This document shows positions 16,995 through 26,039 of a DNA stretch of 64,000 nt, piece after piece. A program made the translations under genes and the position numbers. Positions within the stretch are counted from its first letter, which is position 1; each line of letters opens with the position of its first letter. Location: the NCBI GenBank assembly GCA_034006035.1, contig JAVETN010000002.1, positions 1 through 64,000 on the forward strand, given 5' to 3'. The DNA is from Desulforegulaceae bacterium (GTDB lineage Bacteria > Desulfobacterota > Desulfobacteria > Desulfobacterales > JACKCP01). The notes under the pieces are model-generated. The model worked only from the letters and a program-made list of their open reading frames with translations, made no database searches and was not told the DNA's origin.

Positions 16995-19625
16995 TCAAAA
17001 CGCCTGGCCCATGGTAAATTCCCATCTGCCGCTTCCGCTTTCATCTTCATTAGGATCAAGCATTCTTCCATACTCAAGTCTGATGGGTCCAACCGGAGAA
17101 TACCATCTTATACCATATCCCCAGGATCTTCTTATATCACTCAATCCTACACTTTTATCTTTTGCAAACACATTTCCCGCATCAAAGAAGAAAAGCCCCA
17201 TAAGACCAGCACTTTTAATAAGAGGAAAAATAAGCTCAAGATTTGCCTGAATATATTTTTCACCGCCCACTTCATACCCTTCAGGACTTAAAACATAAAT
17301 TCCTCTCCAGTCATAACCCCTTACGGAATTCATCCCTCCAAGATAAAACTTTTCATAGTCTGGAAGGACTCCGCCTGAATTTTTCCTGACATAACCTCCT
17401 TCACCATGAGCAAAAAACACAAAATCCCAAAAAAGAGGAATATAAACCCCGGTTTCTGCTATATATTTTGTATATGTATAATCTCCGCCAAGAAAACCTC
17501 CTGCATGTTCCACTGAAATAGAATGTTTAACACCTTCAGTTGGATTGAACATTCTATCCCTTGAATCATATTTAAGGGCAACCGTTGTTGAACTTTCAAC
17601 ATTATCTCCTTCAATCAAAAAAAGAGTCGGGTCAGCATATGGATCAATCTTGTCTATGGTTGCAACTTCATAGGTATATGACCAATAAAGCCTTGTATAA
17701 TCAAAAACAGGGTAACTTAATCTTACTGAGCCCCCTATACTTTTTTTATCATAGTCGTCATATTCTCTTTCCCAATTATACACATCAAATCCTGCAGATA
17801 AGGGAATATCAAAAAGCCATGGTTCGGTGAAACTAAAAGTGTATCTTGTAGCACTTCCAGAAAACTCCGCTTTAAGATTTACCACCTGCCCTTTTCCCCT
17901 GAAATTTCTCTGGGTAACAGAAACAGTTGCAAAAAGGTTGTCTACACTTGAATACCCTGCACCAAAAGTAAACATTCCAGTGGTTTTTTCTTCAACACTT
18001 ACATGAATGTCCACCTTGTCCTTTTCACCCGAAGGAATAGTTTCAAGGTTTACATTCTGAAAATAGTCCATTCTGTAAAGATTTCGAACTCCCCTTTGAA
18101 GCCTTGACTTGCTGTAAAGGGATTGCTCGGTTATGGGAAACTCTCTTCTTATAACTTTATCTCTTGTTTTTGTATTTCCGCCGATAACTATTTTATCAAT
18201 ATAGACCAAATTGTTTTTCTTTATATTAAAAATAACATTTAAAATATTATTTTCATAATCTTTTTGAAGATCTGGAAAAGCATCTGCATTAGCATACCCG
18301 GCATCAGCATAAATATCTGCAATGGAAATTGAGTCATCCTGAAGATTTTGTCTGTTAAAAATTTCGCCTGTTTTTGTTTTCACTGCTTTTAAAATTATTT
18401 CTTCTGAAACAATCAAATCACCTTCTGCCTTAACTTCTCCTATGGTGAACTTGTTTCCTTCAGATATTTTAAATAAAAGCTTTACATTGTTTCCATCAAA
18501 GCTGATTTCAGGATCAGCTACCCTTGCCTCGGCATATCCAGTGGTATGGTAAAATGCAAGAATTCTTCCACTGTCCTGCTGAATCTGATCTTTTTTAAAC
18601 TCACCTGAACCTGTCAGCCATGAAAAAAAACCTTTTTCAGAACTTTCTATCTTTTTTTTTAGCTGTTTGTCAGTGTAGTCTTCATTGCCTTCAAAAACAA
18701 TTTCACGGATAAAAGTTTTGTCGCCCTCTGCTATTATAAAAATAAGATCAGCTCTGTTATGCGACAGCTCTTTAAGCTCATAATTCACTTCACATTGATG
18801 GTAGTTTTTTTCCTTGTAAAGTTCTTTAATTGCTTCAATTTCTTTTTTAACTTCAAATATATTAAGGATTGAACCACTTTTTAAGGTTATGTTTTCTTTT
18901 ATTTTTTCATTGTCATAGGCATGGTTTCCCTTGAAATGAACTTGTCTTATTGTGGGCTTTTCTTTTACATGAAAAACAACTTTTACTCCACTTTCAGTTT
19001 CTTCCCTTGTAACTCTGATATCTCCGAAATAACCCATATTATAAATTCTGTCCAAATCATCGGAAAGATCACCATCTGCGTAAGCAGTTCCTTCTTTGGT
19101 AGCTATCAGTCTTTTAATTGCTTCATCTTCAATTCTTTCATTACCTCTGATTTCAATTTCAGTAATCCTTACTTTTACAAATAAAGTACCCCCGATTTTT
19201 TTGGACAGGCTATTCACCCTTCCAAAAAGGTTTACTACTCCTGTAAAGCTTTCTTTGAATTCATAGATTTTATTTTCCTCTGAAACTCCAAGGACTGCAT
19301 CCAGTATAAATTCGTTGTTGCCTATGGCCTGAAACTTTCCTTTTATAAACCCTTTTGAACCAGACTCATTTGCAATTTCAAAAAGTTTTTTATTATCAAA
19401 ATCTAAAACATCGTCTTTATAAAAATAGCTATTTCCTCCAGCTTTTCTTATTTCAGAGCCTATAAGTTCAGGTATTTCTTCTTTTAAATATTCATATTCG
19501 CTTCCCCCTTCAATTTGAAAGGGGAAAAGAACAACCTTATTTTCCAGGGAAAAGGAAACAGCAGGAACTGACAATAAAGCCAAAACTGATATAAATATTA
19601 TATTTAACAAGTTAAACCGATACAA
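16995..19625 (-). CDS. bamA: Outer membrane protein assembly factor BamA
   Basis: BamA inserts beta-barrel proteins into the outer membrane. 876 residues: signal peptide (about 1-27), an extra domain of about 120 residues (28-150), five POTRA domains (about 152-510, the first beginning ITEIEIRGNERIEDEAIKRL) and the 16-strand barrel with the C-terminal signature FTMGQAF ending in Phe. The RGYDWRGI motif of loop 6 (VRGYD) is present near 780. The start is a TTG at 19625 with AGGAAGG five bases before it. It overlaps lolD by 14 bases. Typical BamA lacks the extra N-terminal domain, whose opening KVVLFPFQIEGG recalls TolB_N-like folds. Confidence 0.96.
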   Translation of the reverse strand: MYRFNLLNIIFISVLALLSVPAVSFSLENKVVLFPFQIEGGSEYEYLKEEIPELIGSEIRKAGGNSYFYKDDVLDFDNKKLFEIANESGSKGFIKGKFQAIGNNEFILDAVLGVSEENKIYEFKESFTGVVNLFGRVNSLSKKIGGTLFVKVRITEIEIRGNERIEDEAIKRLIATKEGTAYADGDLSDDLDRIYNMGYFGDIRVTREETESGVKVVFHVKEKPTIRQVHFKGNHAYDNEKIKENITLKSGSILNIFEVKKEIEAIKELYKEKNYHQCEVNYELKELSHNRADLIFIIAEGDKTFIREIVFEGNEDYTDKQLKKKIESSEKGFFSWLTGSGEFKKDQIQQDSGRILAFYHTTGYAEARVADPEISFDGNNVKLLFKISEGNKFTIGEVKAEGDLIVSEEIILKAVKTKTGEIFNRQNLQDDSISIADIYADAGYANADAFPDLQKDYENNILNVIFNIKKNNLVYIDKIVIGGNTKTRDKVIRREFPITEQSLYSKSRLQRGVRNLYRMDYFQNVNLETIPSGEKDKVDIHVSVEEKTTGMFTFGAGYSSVDNLFATVSVTQRNFRGKGQVVNLKAEFSGSATRYTFSFTEPWLFDIPLSAGFDVYNWEREYDDYDKKSIGGSVRLSYPVFDYTRLYWSYTYEVATIDKIDPYADPTLFLIEGDNVESSTTVALKYDSRDRMFNPTEGVKHSISVEHAGGFLGGDYTYTKYIAETGVYIPLFWDFVFFAHGEGGYVRKNSGGVLPDYEKFYLGGMNSVRGYDWRGIYVLSPEGYEVGGEKYIQANLELIFPLIKSAGLMGLFFFDAGNVFAKDKSVGLSDIRRSWGYGIRWYSPVGPIRLEYGRMLDPNEDESGSGRWEFTMGQAF

Positions 19626-20298
19626 GAGAACCTTCCTTTAATGTTACTTGTTTACCCATAAAAGATGCCAGTTCCATATTGTGGGTTACCACTATAAGAG
19701 TCATTCCAAGTTCTGTGTTAAGCTCTTCAAGAAGCAAATGAACATCCTCACTGTTTTTGTTGTCAAGATTTCCTGTGGGTTCATCAGCAAGGAGAACCAC
19801 AGGATCCATTACAAGAGCTCTTGCAATGGCAACTCTTTGCTGTTCACCGCCTGAGAGCTCGGTAACCTTATGATTAATCCTGCTCAAAAGTCCGACTTTT
19901 TTTAAAAGTTCTTTTGCCTTTTTCAGAGAAGATTTTCTATCATTTCCTCCGATAAGGGAAGGCATCATAACATTTTCAACAGCATTGAACTCAGGAAGAA
20001 GATGGTGGAATTGAAACATGAATCCAATTTTTTTATTCCTTATCCCCGCAACTCTTTCATCCCCAAGGGAATAAAGATCTTCGCCCTCAATAAAAATTTT
20101 GCCTTCATCAGGATGATCAAGCCCTCCTAAAACATGGAGAAGAGTTGATTTTCCTATTCCAGAAGATCCAGTTACTGCTATTTTTTCACCTTTATTAACT
20201 GTGAAATCAACGTTTTTTAAAATTTCCAAAACAGTTTCCCCAGTTTTGTAGCTTTTGGAAATATTTTCAAGAACTATACAGCCTTCCTTATTCACCAT
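19612..20298 (-). CDS. lolD: Lipoprotein-releasing system ATPase
   Basis: LolD powers LolCE, which extracts lipoproteins from the inner membrane for transfer to LolA. 228 residues with Walker A GSSGIGKST (about 42-50), signature LSGGEQQRVAIARAL, Walker B VVLLADEPTGNLD and the H-loop VVTHNMELA. The DEPTGNLD variant marks the MacB/LolD/FtsE group. It overlaps the upstream lolC by 11 bases and bamA by 14, so all three should be translated together. Confidence 0.95.
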   Translation of the reverse strand: MVNKEGCIVLENISKSYKTGETVLEILKNVDFTVNKGEKIAVTGSSGIGKSTLLHVLGGLDHPDEGKIFIEGEDLYSLGDERVAGIRNKKIGFMFQFHHLLPEFNAVENVMMPSLIGGNDRKSSLKKAKELLKKVGLLSRINHKVTELSGGEQQRVAIARALVMDPVVLLADEPTGNLDNKNSEDVHLLLEELNTELGMTLIVVTHNMELASFMGKQVTLKEGSLVSV

Positions 20299-21535
20299 AA
20301 CGAATACCCTCCACAGGGTCTAGATTTGCAGCCTTAGAAGCAGGATAAACAGTTGCAAAAAAACAAATTAAAAGAGCGCTAAAAGCTATCAGAGCAACAT
20401 CTGAAAAAGCCAAATCAACTGGAAGAGTTGTAAATGGATAGGCATCAGGAAGCTTGATAAATTTGTACCGACTCAAGATTTCACACATGATTATCCCAAG
20501 AAAAACCCCTGACAAAGTTCCTATGGAACCAACAAAAGTCCCTTGAATAACAAAAATCCTTTTTATACTTTTTTTGGTTGCTCCCATGGTTTTCATTATT
20601 GCAATTTCCTTGGTTTTTTCCATTACAAGCATAATCAAAGAACTTGCTATATTAAAAGCTGCCACAAGAATTATAAGAGTGAGAATTATAAACATTGCTG
20701 TTTTTTCAAGTTTCAGGGCAGAAAACAGTGAATGATTTACCTCCATCCATGTTCGTGTGAAAAATCGGCCTGGAAAGACTTCGTCTATTGTTTTTGCCAA
20801 ATCATCTGCCGCATAAACATCGGTTATATAAACACCTATACCATTGACTTTTTTACCCATTCCAAGAAGGCTTTGGAGATTTTCAAGGTTCATATAAGCA
20901 ACAGCACTGTCGTACTCATAAAGCCCGCTTTCATAAACAGCTGCAACCTCAAGCTCAGTCATTTTAGGCATTACACCCACAGGAGAAATTTTCCAGTCTG
21001 AAGTAAGTGCAAAAACGCTGTCTCCTTTAGCCACTCCCAGACTTTCAGCAATTCCCTTGCCAATGATAATTGAATTTTTCCCTGATGATGTATTTTCAAG
21101 AAGTTCTGTGGCTTTCAAAGGTTCAAACCCCTTGATAAGCTTACGGCGTGATTCGCTGTCAACCCCCCTTATTATTGTTCCTGTAAAACCCCACTTGGAT
21201 CTGAGCATCACCCTTCCAGAAAGGTTTGGAAGTGCATCAGATACATTTTTTTTATTGTTTAATTTTTCGCAGACTTTTTTATAGTCTGCAAAGGAACCGG
21301 TTTTTGAATTTAAAATAAGATGAGGCTCCATCCCAAGAATTCTTTTTCTCAAGTCTTTTTCTGCTCCTGACATCACTGCTATAACAACTACAAGAGCCAT
21401 AACTCCAAGACAAACACCAGCCACGGATAAAAAACCTACAAGGGAAATAAATCCCTGTTTCCTTTTTGCCCTCAAATATCTGAGAGCAATGGAAAATTCG
21501 AAACCAAAGCTTGATTTAAGCATTTTTTTTTCCAA
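20288..21535 (-). CDS. lolC: Lipoprotein-releasing system permease LolC/E
   Basis: 415 residues. One N-terminal membrane helix (about 27-50, FISLVGFLSVAGVCLGVMAL), a periplasmic domain of the MacB type, and three C-terminal helices of the FtsX family. The conserved start FEFSIALRYLRAKRKQGFIS is typical of LolC/LolE. Only one permease gene is present, so LolD probably works with a homodimer, as in many bacteria outside the gammaproteobacteria; it could equally be named lolE or lolF. It follows lysS by 4 bases. Confidence 0.94.
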   Translation of the reverse strand: MEKKMLKSSFGFEFSIALRYLRAKRKQGFISLVGFLSVAGVCLGVMALVVVIAVMSGAEKDLRKRILGMEPHLILNSKTGSFADYKKVCEKLNNKKNVSDALPNLSGRVMLRSKWGFTGTIIRGVDSESRRKLIKGFEPLKATELLENTSSGKNSIIIGKGIAESLGVAKGDSVFALTSDWKISPVGVMPKMTELEVAAVYESGLYEYDSAVAYMNLENLQSLLGMGKKVNGIGVYITDVYAADDLAKTIDEVFPGRFFTRTWMEVNHSLFSALKLEKTAMFIILTLIILVAAFNIASSLIMLVMEKTKEIAIMKTMGATKKSIKRIFVIQGTFVGSIGTLSGVFLGIIMCEILSRYKFIKLPDAYPFTTLPVDLAFSDVALIAFSALLICFFATVYPASKAANLDPVEGIRYGE

Positions 21536-21539
21536 AAAA

Positions 21540-23027
21540 TTATTGTTCAGAAGATGGTCTCATATGGGGGAAAAAAATAACTTCCCTTATTGAAGCCGCA
21601 TTGGTAAAAAGCATAACAAGACGATCTATCCCAATACCTTCCCCTGCTGTAGGCGGCATTCCATATTCAAGAGCTTCCACATAGTCTGTATCCATCATAT
21701 GGGCCTCAAGATCCCCTTCATCTCTTTTTCTTGCCTGATCAAGGAATCTTTCCCTTTGATCATCTGGATCATTTAACTCGGAAAATCCATTGGCAATTTC
21801 TCTTCCGCCTATAAAAAGCTCAAATCTTTCTGTAAATTCAGGATTTTCATCGTTTCTTCTTGATAGAGGAGATACTTCAACCGGATAGTCTGTTACAAAA
21901 GTAGGCTGGATAAGCTTGGGTTCAACCAAAGATTCAAAAAGCTTGGTTATAATCTTGCCGATTTTATCTTTCTTAGTAATTGCAACTCCTTTTTCCTCAG
22001 CAAATTTTAAAAGACCTTCCTTGTCTGAAAGAATAGATTTATCCATGCCTGCAATTTCACATAAAGATTCGGTAAGAGGAATTCTTTTCCATGGAGATTT
22101 AAAAGAAATTTTTTCTCCCTGATATTCAACTTCAGGTGAGTCGCTAACTTCTTTTGAAATTTTAAGAAACAACTCCTCTGTAAGATCCATTAAATCCTTA
22201 TATGTTGAGTATGCCTGGTAGAATTCAAGCATGGTAAATTCAGGATTATGCCTAGTGGAAACGCCCTCGTTTCTAAAATTTCTATTTATTTCAAAAACTC
22301 TGTCAAATCCTCCTACAACAAGTCTTTTAAGATAAAGCTCAGGAGCGATTCTTAGGTAAAGTTTCATATCAAGAGCATTGTGGTGAGTTACAAAAGGAGT
22401 GGCTTCAGCACCACCTGCAAGGGGCTGCATCATTGGAGTTTCAACCTCAAGAAAATTTTTTTCTGTTAAAAAATTTCTTATGGTCTGAACTATTTTTGCT
22501 CTTGTAACAAAAATGTTTCTCACATTTTCATTCATAATAAGATCAACATATCTTCTTCTGTATCTTTTTTCAGGATCTTTTAGCCCATGAAATTTTTCAG
22601 GCAAAGGCCTGACAGATTTTGACAAAAGATTGAACTTACCAACATAGATTGTCCATTCTCCTGTTTTTGTTTGAAAAAGCGGACCTGAAACCCCCACAAT
22701 ATCTCCAATATCAAGCTGATTGAAAAGAGAATAAGAATCCTCTCCAATCCTGTTTTTTGCCAGATAGGCCTGGATTATTTTCCCGCTCCCATCTTTAATT
22801 CTTGCAAAAGAGGACTTACCAAATTTATTAACAGCCATCATCCTTCCTGCAATGGTGAACTTCAAGCCTTCTTCACCTAATTTTTCAGGAGTTTGTTCAA
22901 TAATTGAACGAATTTCACCAATTGTATTTTCAACCTTAAAATTATTTGGATAGAGATTAACTCCTGAATCGGAAATTGTTTTATTTTTTTCTCTTCTTTG
23001 ATTAAGAAGGTCTTTTTTACCACTCAT
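21540..23027 (-). CDS. lysS: Lysyl-tRNA synthetase, class II
   Basis: LysS charges tRNA-Lys. About 495 residues: N-terminal OB-fold anticodon-binding domain (about 55-150) and a class II catalytic domain with motif 2 (FRNEGVSTRHNPEFTMLE) and motif 3 (GEGIGIDRLVMLFT). I favour the ATG at 23027, with GGTGA before it; an ATG four codons earlier at 23039 is also possible. It heads the lol-bam-lpx cluster, an order found in other deltaproteobacteria. Confidence 0.96.
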   Translation of the reverse strand: MSGKKDLLNQRREKNKTISDSGVNLYPNNFKVENTIGEIRSIIEQTPEKLGEEGLKFTIAGRMMAVNKFGKSSFARIKDGSGKIIQAYLAKNRIGEDSYSLFNQLDIGDIVGVSGPLFQTKTGEWTIYVGKFNLLSKSVRPLPEKFHGLKDPEKRYRRRYVDLIMNENVRNIFVTRAKIVQTIRNFLTEKNFLEVETPMMQPLAGGAEATPFVTHHNALDMKLYLRIAPELYLKRLVVGGFDRVFEINRNFRNEGVSTRHNPEFTMLEFYQAYSTYKDLMDLTEELFLKISKEVSDSPEVEYQGEKISFKSPWKRIPLTESLCEIAGMDKSILSDKEGLLKFAEEKGVAITKKDKIGKIITKLFESLVEPKLIQPTFVTDYPVEVSPLSRRNDENPEFTERFELFIGGREIANGFSELNDPDDQRERFLDQARKRDEGDLEAHMMDTDYVEALEYGMPPTAGEGIGIDRLVMLFTNAASIREVIFFPHMRPSSEQ

Positions 23028-23119
23028 ATATTTCACCATCTATTATTCTTGTTAAAATTTTTCAATCTGACTTAGGTAACTTATTTAAAATCACACGTCA
23101 AGCAACTAGACTTTATATG

Positions 23120-24415
23120 TCAGCAACGATTAAAAATCAAGGTAACCTTGAGCCCGGAAACATTTTCCCTGTTTTTAATTTCAATTTTTCCCCCATTCAG
23201 TTCAACTAGTCTAGCAACAATTGAAAGGCCAAGTCCGCTTCCACTTTTTTTGGTTGAAAAAAACGGATCAAAAATCTTTTCAATTATCTCTTTTTTGACT
23301 CCCCTGCCCGAGTCTTCTACAATAATATATACAAGACTTTTTAATATTTTAAGTCTAACTGAAATATACCCCTTCCCTTCACAAGCTTGGGAGGCATTTA
23401 TAAGAATATTCCATATTATTTGCCTAAAATGGTCAGGATCTGCTTCAATTACTGCTTGATCATCAAGCTTTGAAACAACTTGAACTCTATTTTTTACAGC
23501 TTGATCTTCTCCAAGAAGATTTAATAAATCTCTTATTGGAAGTGAAGGCACTAGTCTTTGCTTCTGGCTTCCAACCGGTCTTGCAAAATACAAAAAATCA
23601 TTTACAAGCTGATCAAGCCTTCCTGATTCCCTTAAAATTATGTCTCCAAGTTTTTTTACATCATCCTTCCTATTTTTTTCAATATCTGAAATTAAAAGCT
23701 GAATAGAACCTCTTAAGGATGCCATTGGGTTTTTAACTTCATGGGCAAAGCCTGATGCAATTTCTCCTGCACTTGCAAGCCTTTTGACTCTTTCAACATA
23801 TTCGTCCATTTTTTCAAGTTCCCCCCTTGCCCTTTTCAGCTGAACAGACAAAATACTTGAAAGCCAGGCAATTGCAAAAGACGAGAGAATGAAAATAAAA
23901 ACCTGAAAAAATATTGCTGGGCCTTCATAATCGACAGAATTTGATTCATAAAAAAAACATCGAATAAAACCATAAAAATGAAGATTGGCCAAAAGCCCAT
24001 ATTGGATACTTACAATTCCAGCTACCCAAAAAGGCTTTGCTCCAAACAAAATTGCTGAAGAATAAAGGATAATCACAAGGTAGAGAAACTGAAAAACATT
24101 ATTATAGATTCCTGTAAAATAAATAAGAAGTGTGACAAGAAATGTGTCCACAATTATTTGAACTGTGGAAAAAACAAATTTATTTTTTACAAAATTAAAA
24201 ATTAAAGAGTAAAAAAGAGTCAGAACAATTATAAATGCTGAAAAAAAATAAAGGCCAACCATCTGCTGGGAAAAAGCGCTGGTTCCTGAAAGATAAAAAT
24301 AATAAAATCCTGAAATAACAAGAATTGAAAAAACCAGCCTGGAAAACATAAGCCATTTGAGCCGCATACTTAGGCTTTTTTCATAAAAACTTAGTTTTTT
24401 AGTTTTATCTGTCAA
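23120..24415 (-). CDS. PilS-like membrane sensor histidine kinase
   Basis: 431 residues. Six hydrophobic segments fill residues 20-190, followed by a short linker, a HisKA domain with the phosphoacceptor in GEIASGFAHEVKNPMASLRG (His at about 226) and an ATPase domain with the N box (WNILINASQACEG), the G1 box VEDSGRGV and G2 GSGLGLSIV. The N-terminal layout and the gene position directly after pilC suggest PilS, which controls pilin transcription with PilR. No response regulator gene is in the window, so the partner must be elsewhere. It lies 132 bases after pilC. Confidence 0.8.
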   Translation of the reverse strand: MTDKTKKLSFYEKSLSMRLKWLMFSRLVFSILVISGFYYFYLSGTSAFSQQMVGLYFFSAFIIVLTLFYSLIFNFVKNKFVFSTVQIIVDTFLVTLLIYFTGIYNNVFQFLYLVIILYSSAILFGAKPFWVAGIVSIQYGLLANLHFYGFIRCFFYESNSVDYEGPAIFFQVFIFILSSFAIAWLSSILSVQLKRARGELEKMDEYVERVKRLASAGEIASGFAHEVKNPMASLRGSIQLLISDIEKNRKDDVKKLGDIILRESGRLDQLVNDFLYFARPVGSQKQRLVPSLPIRDLLNLLGEDQAVKNRVQVVSKLDDQAVIEADPDHFRQIIWNILINASQACEGKGYISVRLKILKSLVYIIVEDSGRGVKKEIIEKIFDPFFSTKKSGSGLGLSIVARLVELNGGKIEIKNRENVSGLKVTLIFNRC

Positions 24416-24547
24416 GCTGTTTCCACCTAAATCAGGCTTTCTTTTTAAAAATTATGAAAGCCTGAAGGATTTTAAATGTTTTGAATTTAGAGACAAACCT
24501 GAAAGTCTATTGTTTTATTAAAATCAGAAGAGCCCCATAGTTTTTGA

Positions 24548-25756
24548 TCAGGCAATCCCTCCTGCCATCTGAAAGACAGGAAGATACATTGAAACCACTA
24601 GCCCGCCAACAACAATACCAAGAAAGGAAATCATAAAAGGTTCAATAAGAGAAGTAAGGTTTTCCACGGCCTGATCAACTTCTTCTTCGTAAAAATCGGC
24701 TATTTTAGCCAACATACTTTCAAGAGCCCCTGTTTGTTCACCTACTGAAATCATAGAGCAAACCATTGTGGGAAAAACACCGCTTTCCACAAGGGGTTCA
24801 GCCATTGTACGACCCTCAGAAATAGCATCTTTTACATCAAGCACAGATTCCTCAACAATTGCATTGCCAGAAGTTTTTGCAACAATATCAAGGGCATCAA
24901 GAATAGAAACCCCGGAGGCAAGCATAGTACCCATTGTTCTTGTAAAGTTTGCAACAGCAACTTTTTTTATCAAAATACCTATAACAGGAAGTTTTAATAG
25001 GATGTCATCTATAAAATAATTGCCTCTTTTAGTTTTATAGACTCTTTTAAATATAAAAATAAAAGCAGCTATACCCCCGAGAATATACCAGATATTACCC
25101 TGAACAAAGTCACTTGCATTTATTACAAACTGAGTGGGAGCCGGGAGACTTTGACCCATCTCAGCAAACATTTTCTCAAAAACAGGAATTACAAAAACAA
25201 GAATTACAGCTACAACAACAAAGGCGATAATTATAGTAACCAGAGGATAAGTCATAGCACCTTTTACCTGGGCTTTAAGTTTGGCAGCTTTTTCCATATA
25301 GGCTGAAACCCTTCTCAAAATTTCATCAAGAATACCGCCGGCCTCTCCAGCTGCAACCATATTTATAAAAAGACTGTTAAAAACTTTAGGATGTTTTTTC
25401 ATGGCATTTGCAAGAGTATCTCCGCTTTCAACAGACTCTTTTATACTTTTCAAAACTTTTTTAAAGGTTGGATTTTCCTCCTGGGAAGAAAGAATGTCAA
25501 GGCATTGAACTACAGGAACTCCAGCATCAATCATGGTTGAAAACTGACGACAAAACACTATCACATCCTTTGTTTCCACCTTGGGTTGAAGGAATTCAAT
25601 GTTTTCAAAAAGGTCCTTTGGCTTTGGCTTTACGCTTTTAGGAGTTATCCTCTGTTTCAAAAGCCTTGAACGAACGGCATCTGCACTGGAGCCTTCCATT
25701 TCGCCTTTAATTGTTCTGTTTTTTCTGTTTTTACCTTTCCAGATATATACAGGCAT
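24548..25756 (-). CDS. pilC: Type IV pilus inner membrane platform protein PilC (GspF family)
   Basis: PilC is the inner-membrane platform on which pilin is polymerised. 402 residues with two GspF domains (about 68-191 and 271-393), three membrane helices, and conserved FCRQFSTMIDAGVPVVQCL and FTRTMGTMLASGVSILDAL. The N-terminus (VYIWKGKNRKNRTIKGEMEG) is that of PilC. The ATG at 25756 has AAGGAG 7 bases before it. It could be a type II secretion GspF, but the neighbouring PilS-like kinase favours pili. No pilB or pilin gene is in the window. Confidence 0.9.
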   Translation of the reverse strand: MPVYIWKGKNRKNRTIKGEMEGSSADAVRSRLLKQRITPKSVKPKPKDLFENIEFLQPKVETKDVIVFCRQFSTMIDAGVPVVQCLDILSSQEENPTFKKVLKSIKESVESGDTLANAMKKHPKVFNSLFINMVAAGEAGGILDEILRRVSAYMEKAAKLKAQVKGAMTYPLVTIIIAFVVVAVILVFVIPVFEKMFAEMGQSLPAPTQFVINASDFVQGNIWYILGGIAAFIFIFKRVYKTKRGNYFIDDILLKLPVIGILIKKVAVANFTRTMGTMLASGVSILDALDIVAKTSGNAIVEESVLDVKDAISEGRTMAEPLVESGVFPTMVCSMISVGEQTGALESMLAKIADFYEEEVDQAVENLTSLIEPFMISFLGIVVGGLVVSMYLPVFQMAGGIA

Positions 25757-26039
25757 CAGCTGCTCCTTGATTTAAATTTTTTTTATAATTTACTATCTAT
25801 AATTGTTAAAAATAAAAAGCCTTAAGGTATTTCCCAGACTCAACCCGGAGCTAGTTTTTATAATTCAAATTTATCTTGTAAAAACAGGACTAATTTTTAA
25901 TTTTTACTACCATAAAACTTTAATTCTTGCAATTATCCTCTTTATAAGAAATTTTTTATTTAAAACTTAATCATTGCCCGAAAACAACTTTTTTTCTAAG
26001 CTGAAAATAAATCTAACCAACCCCTTAAGGAGAGCAATA

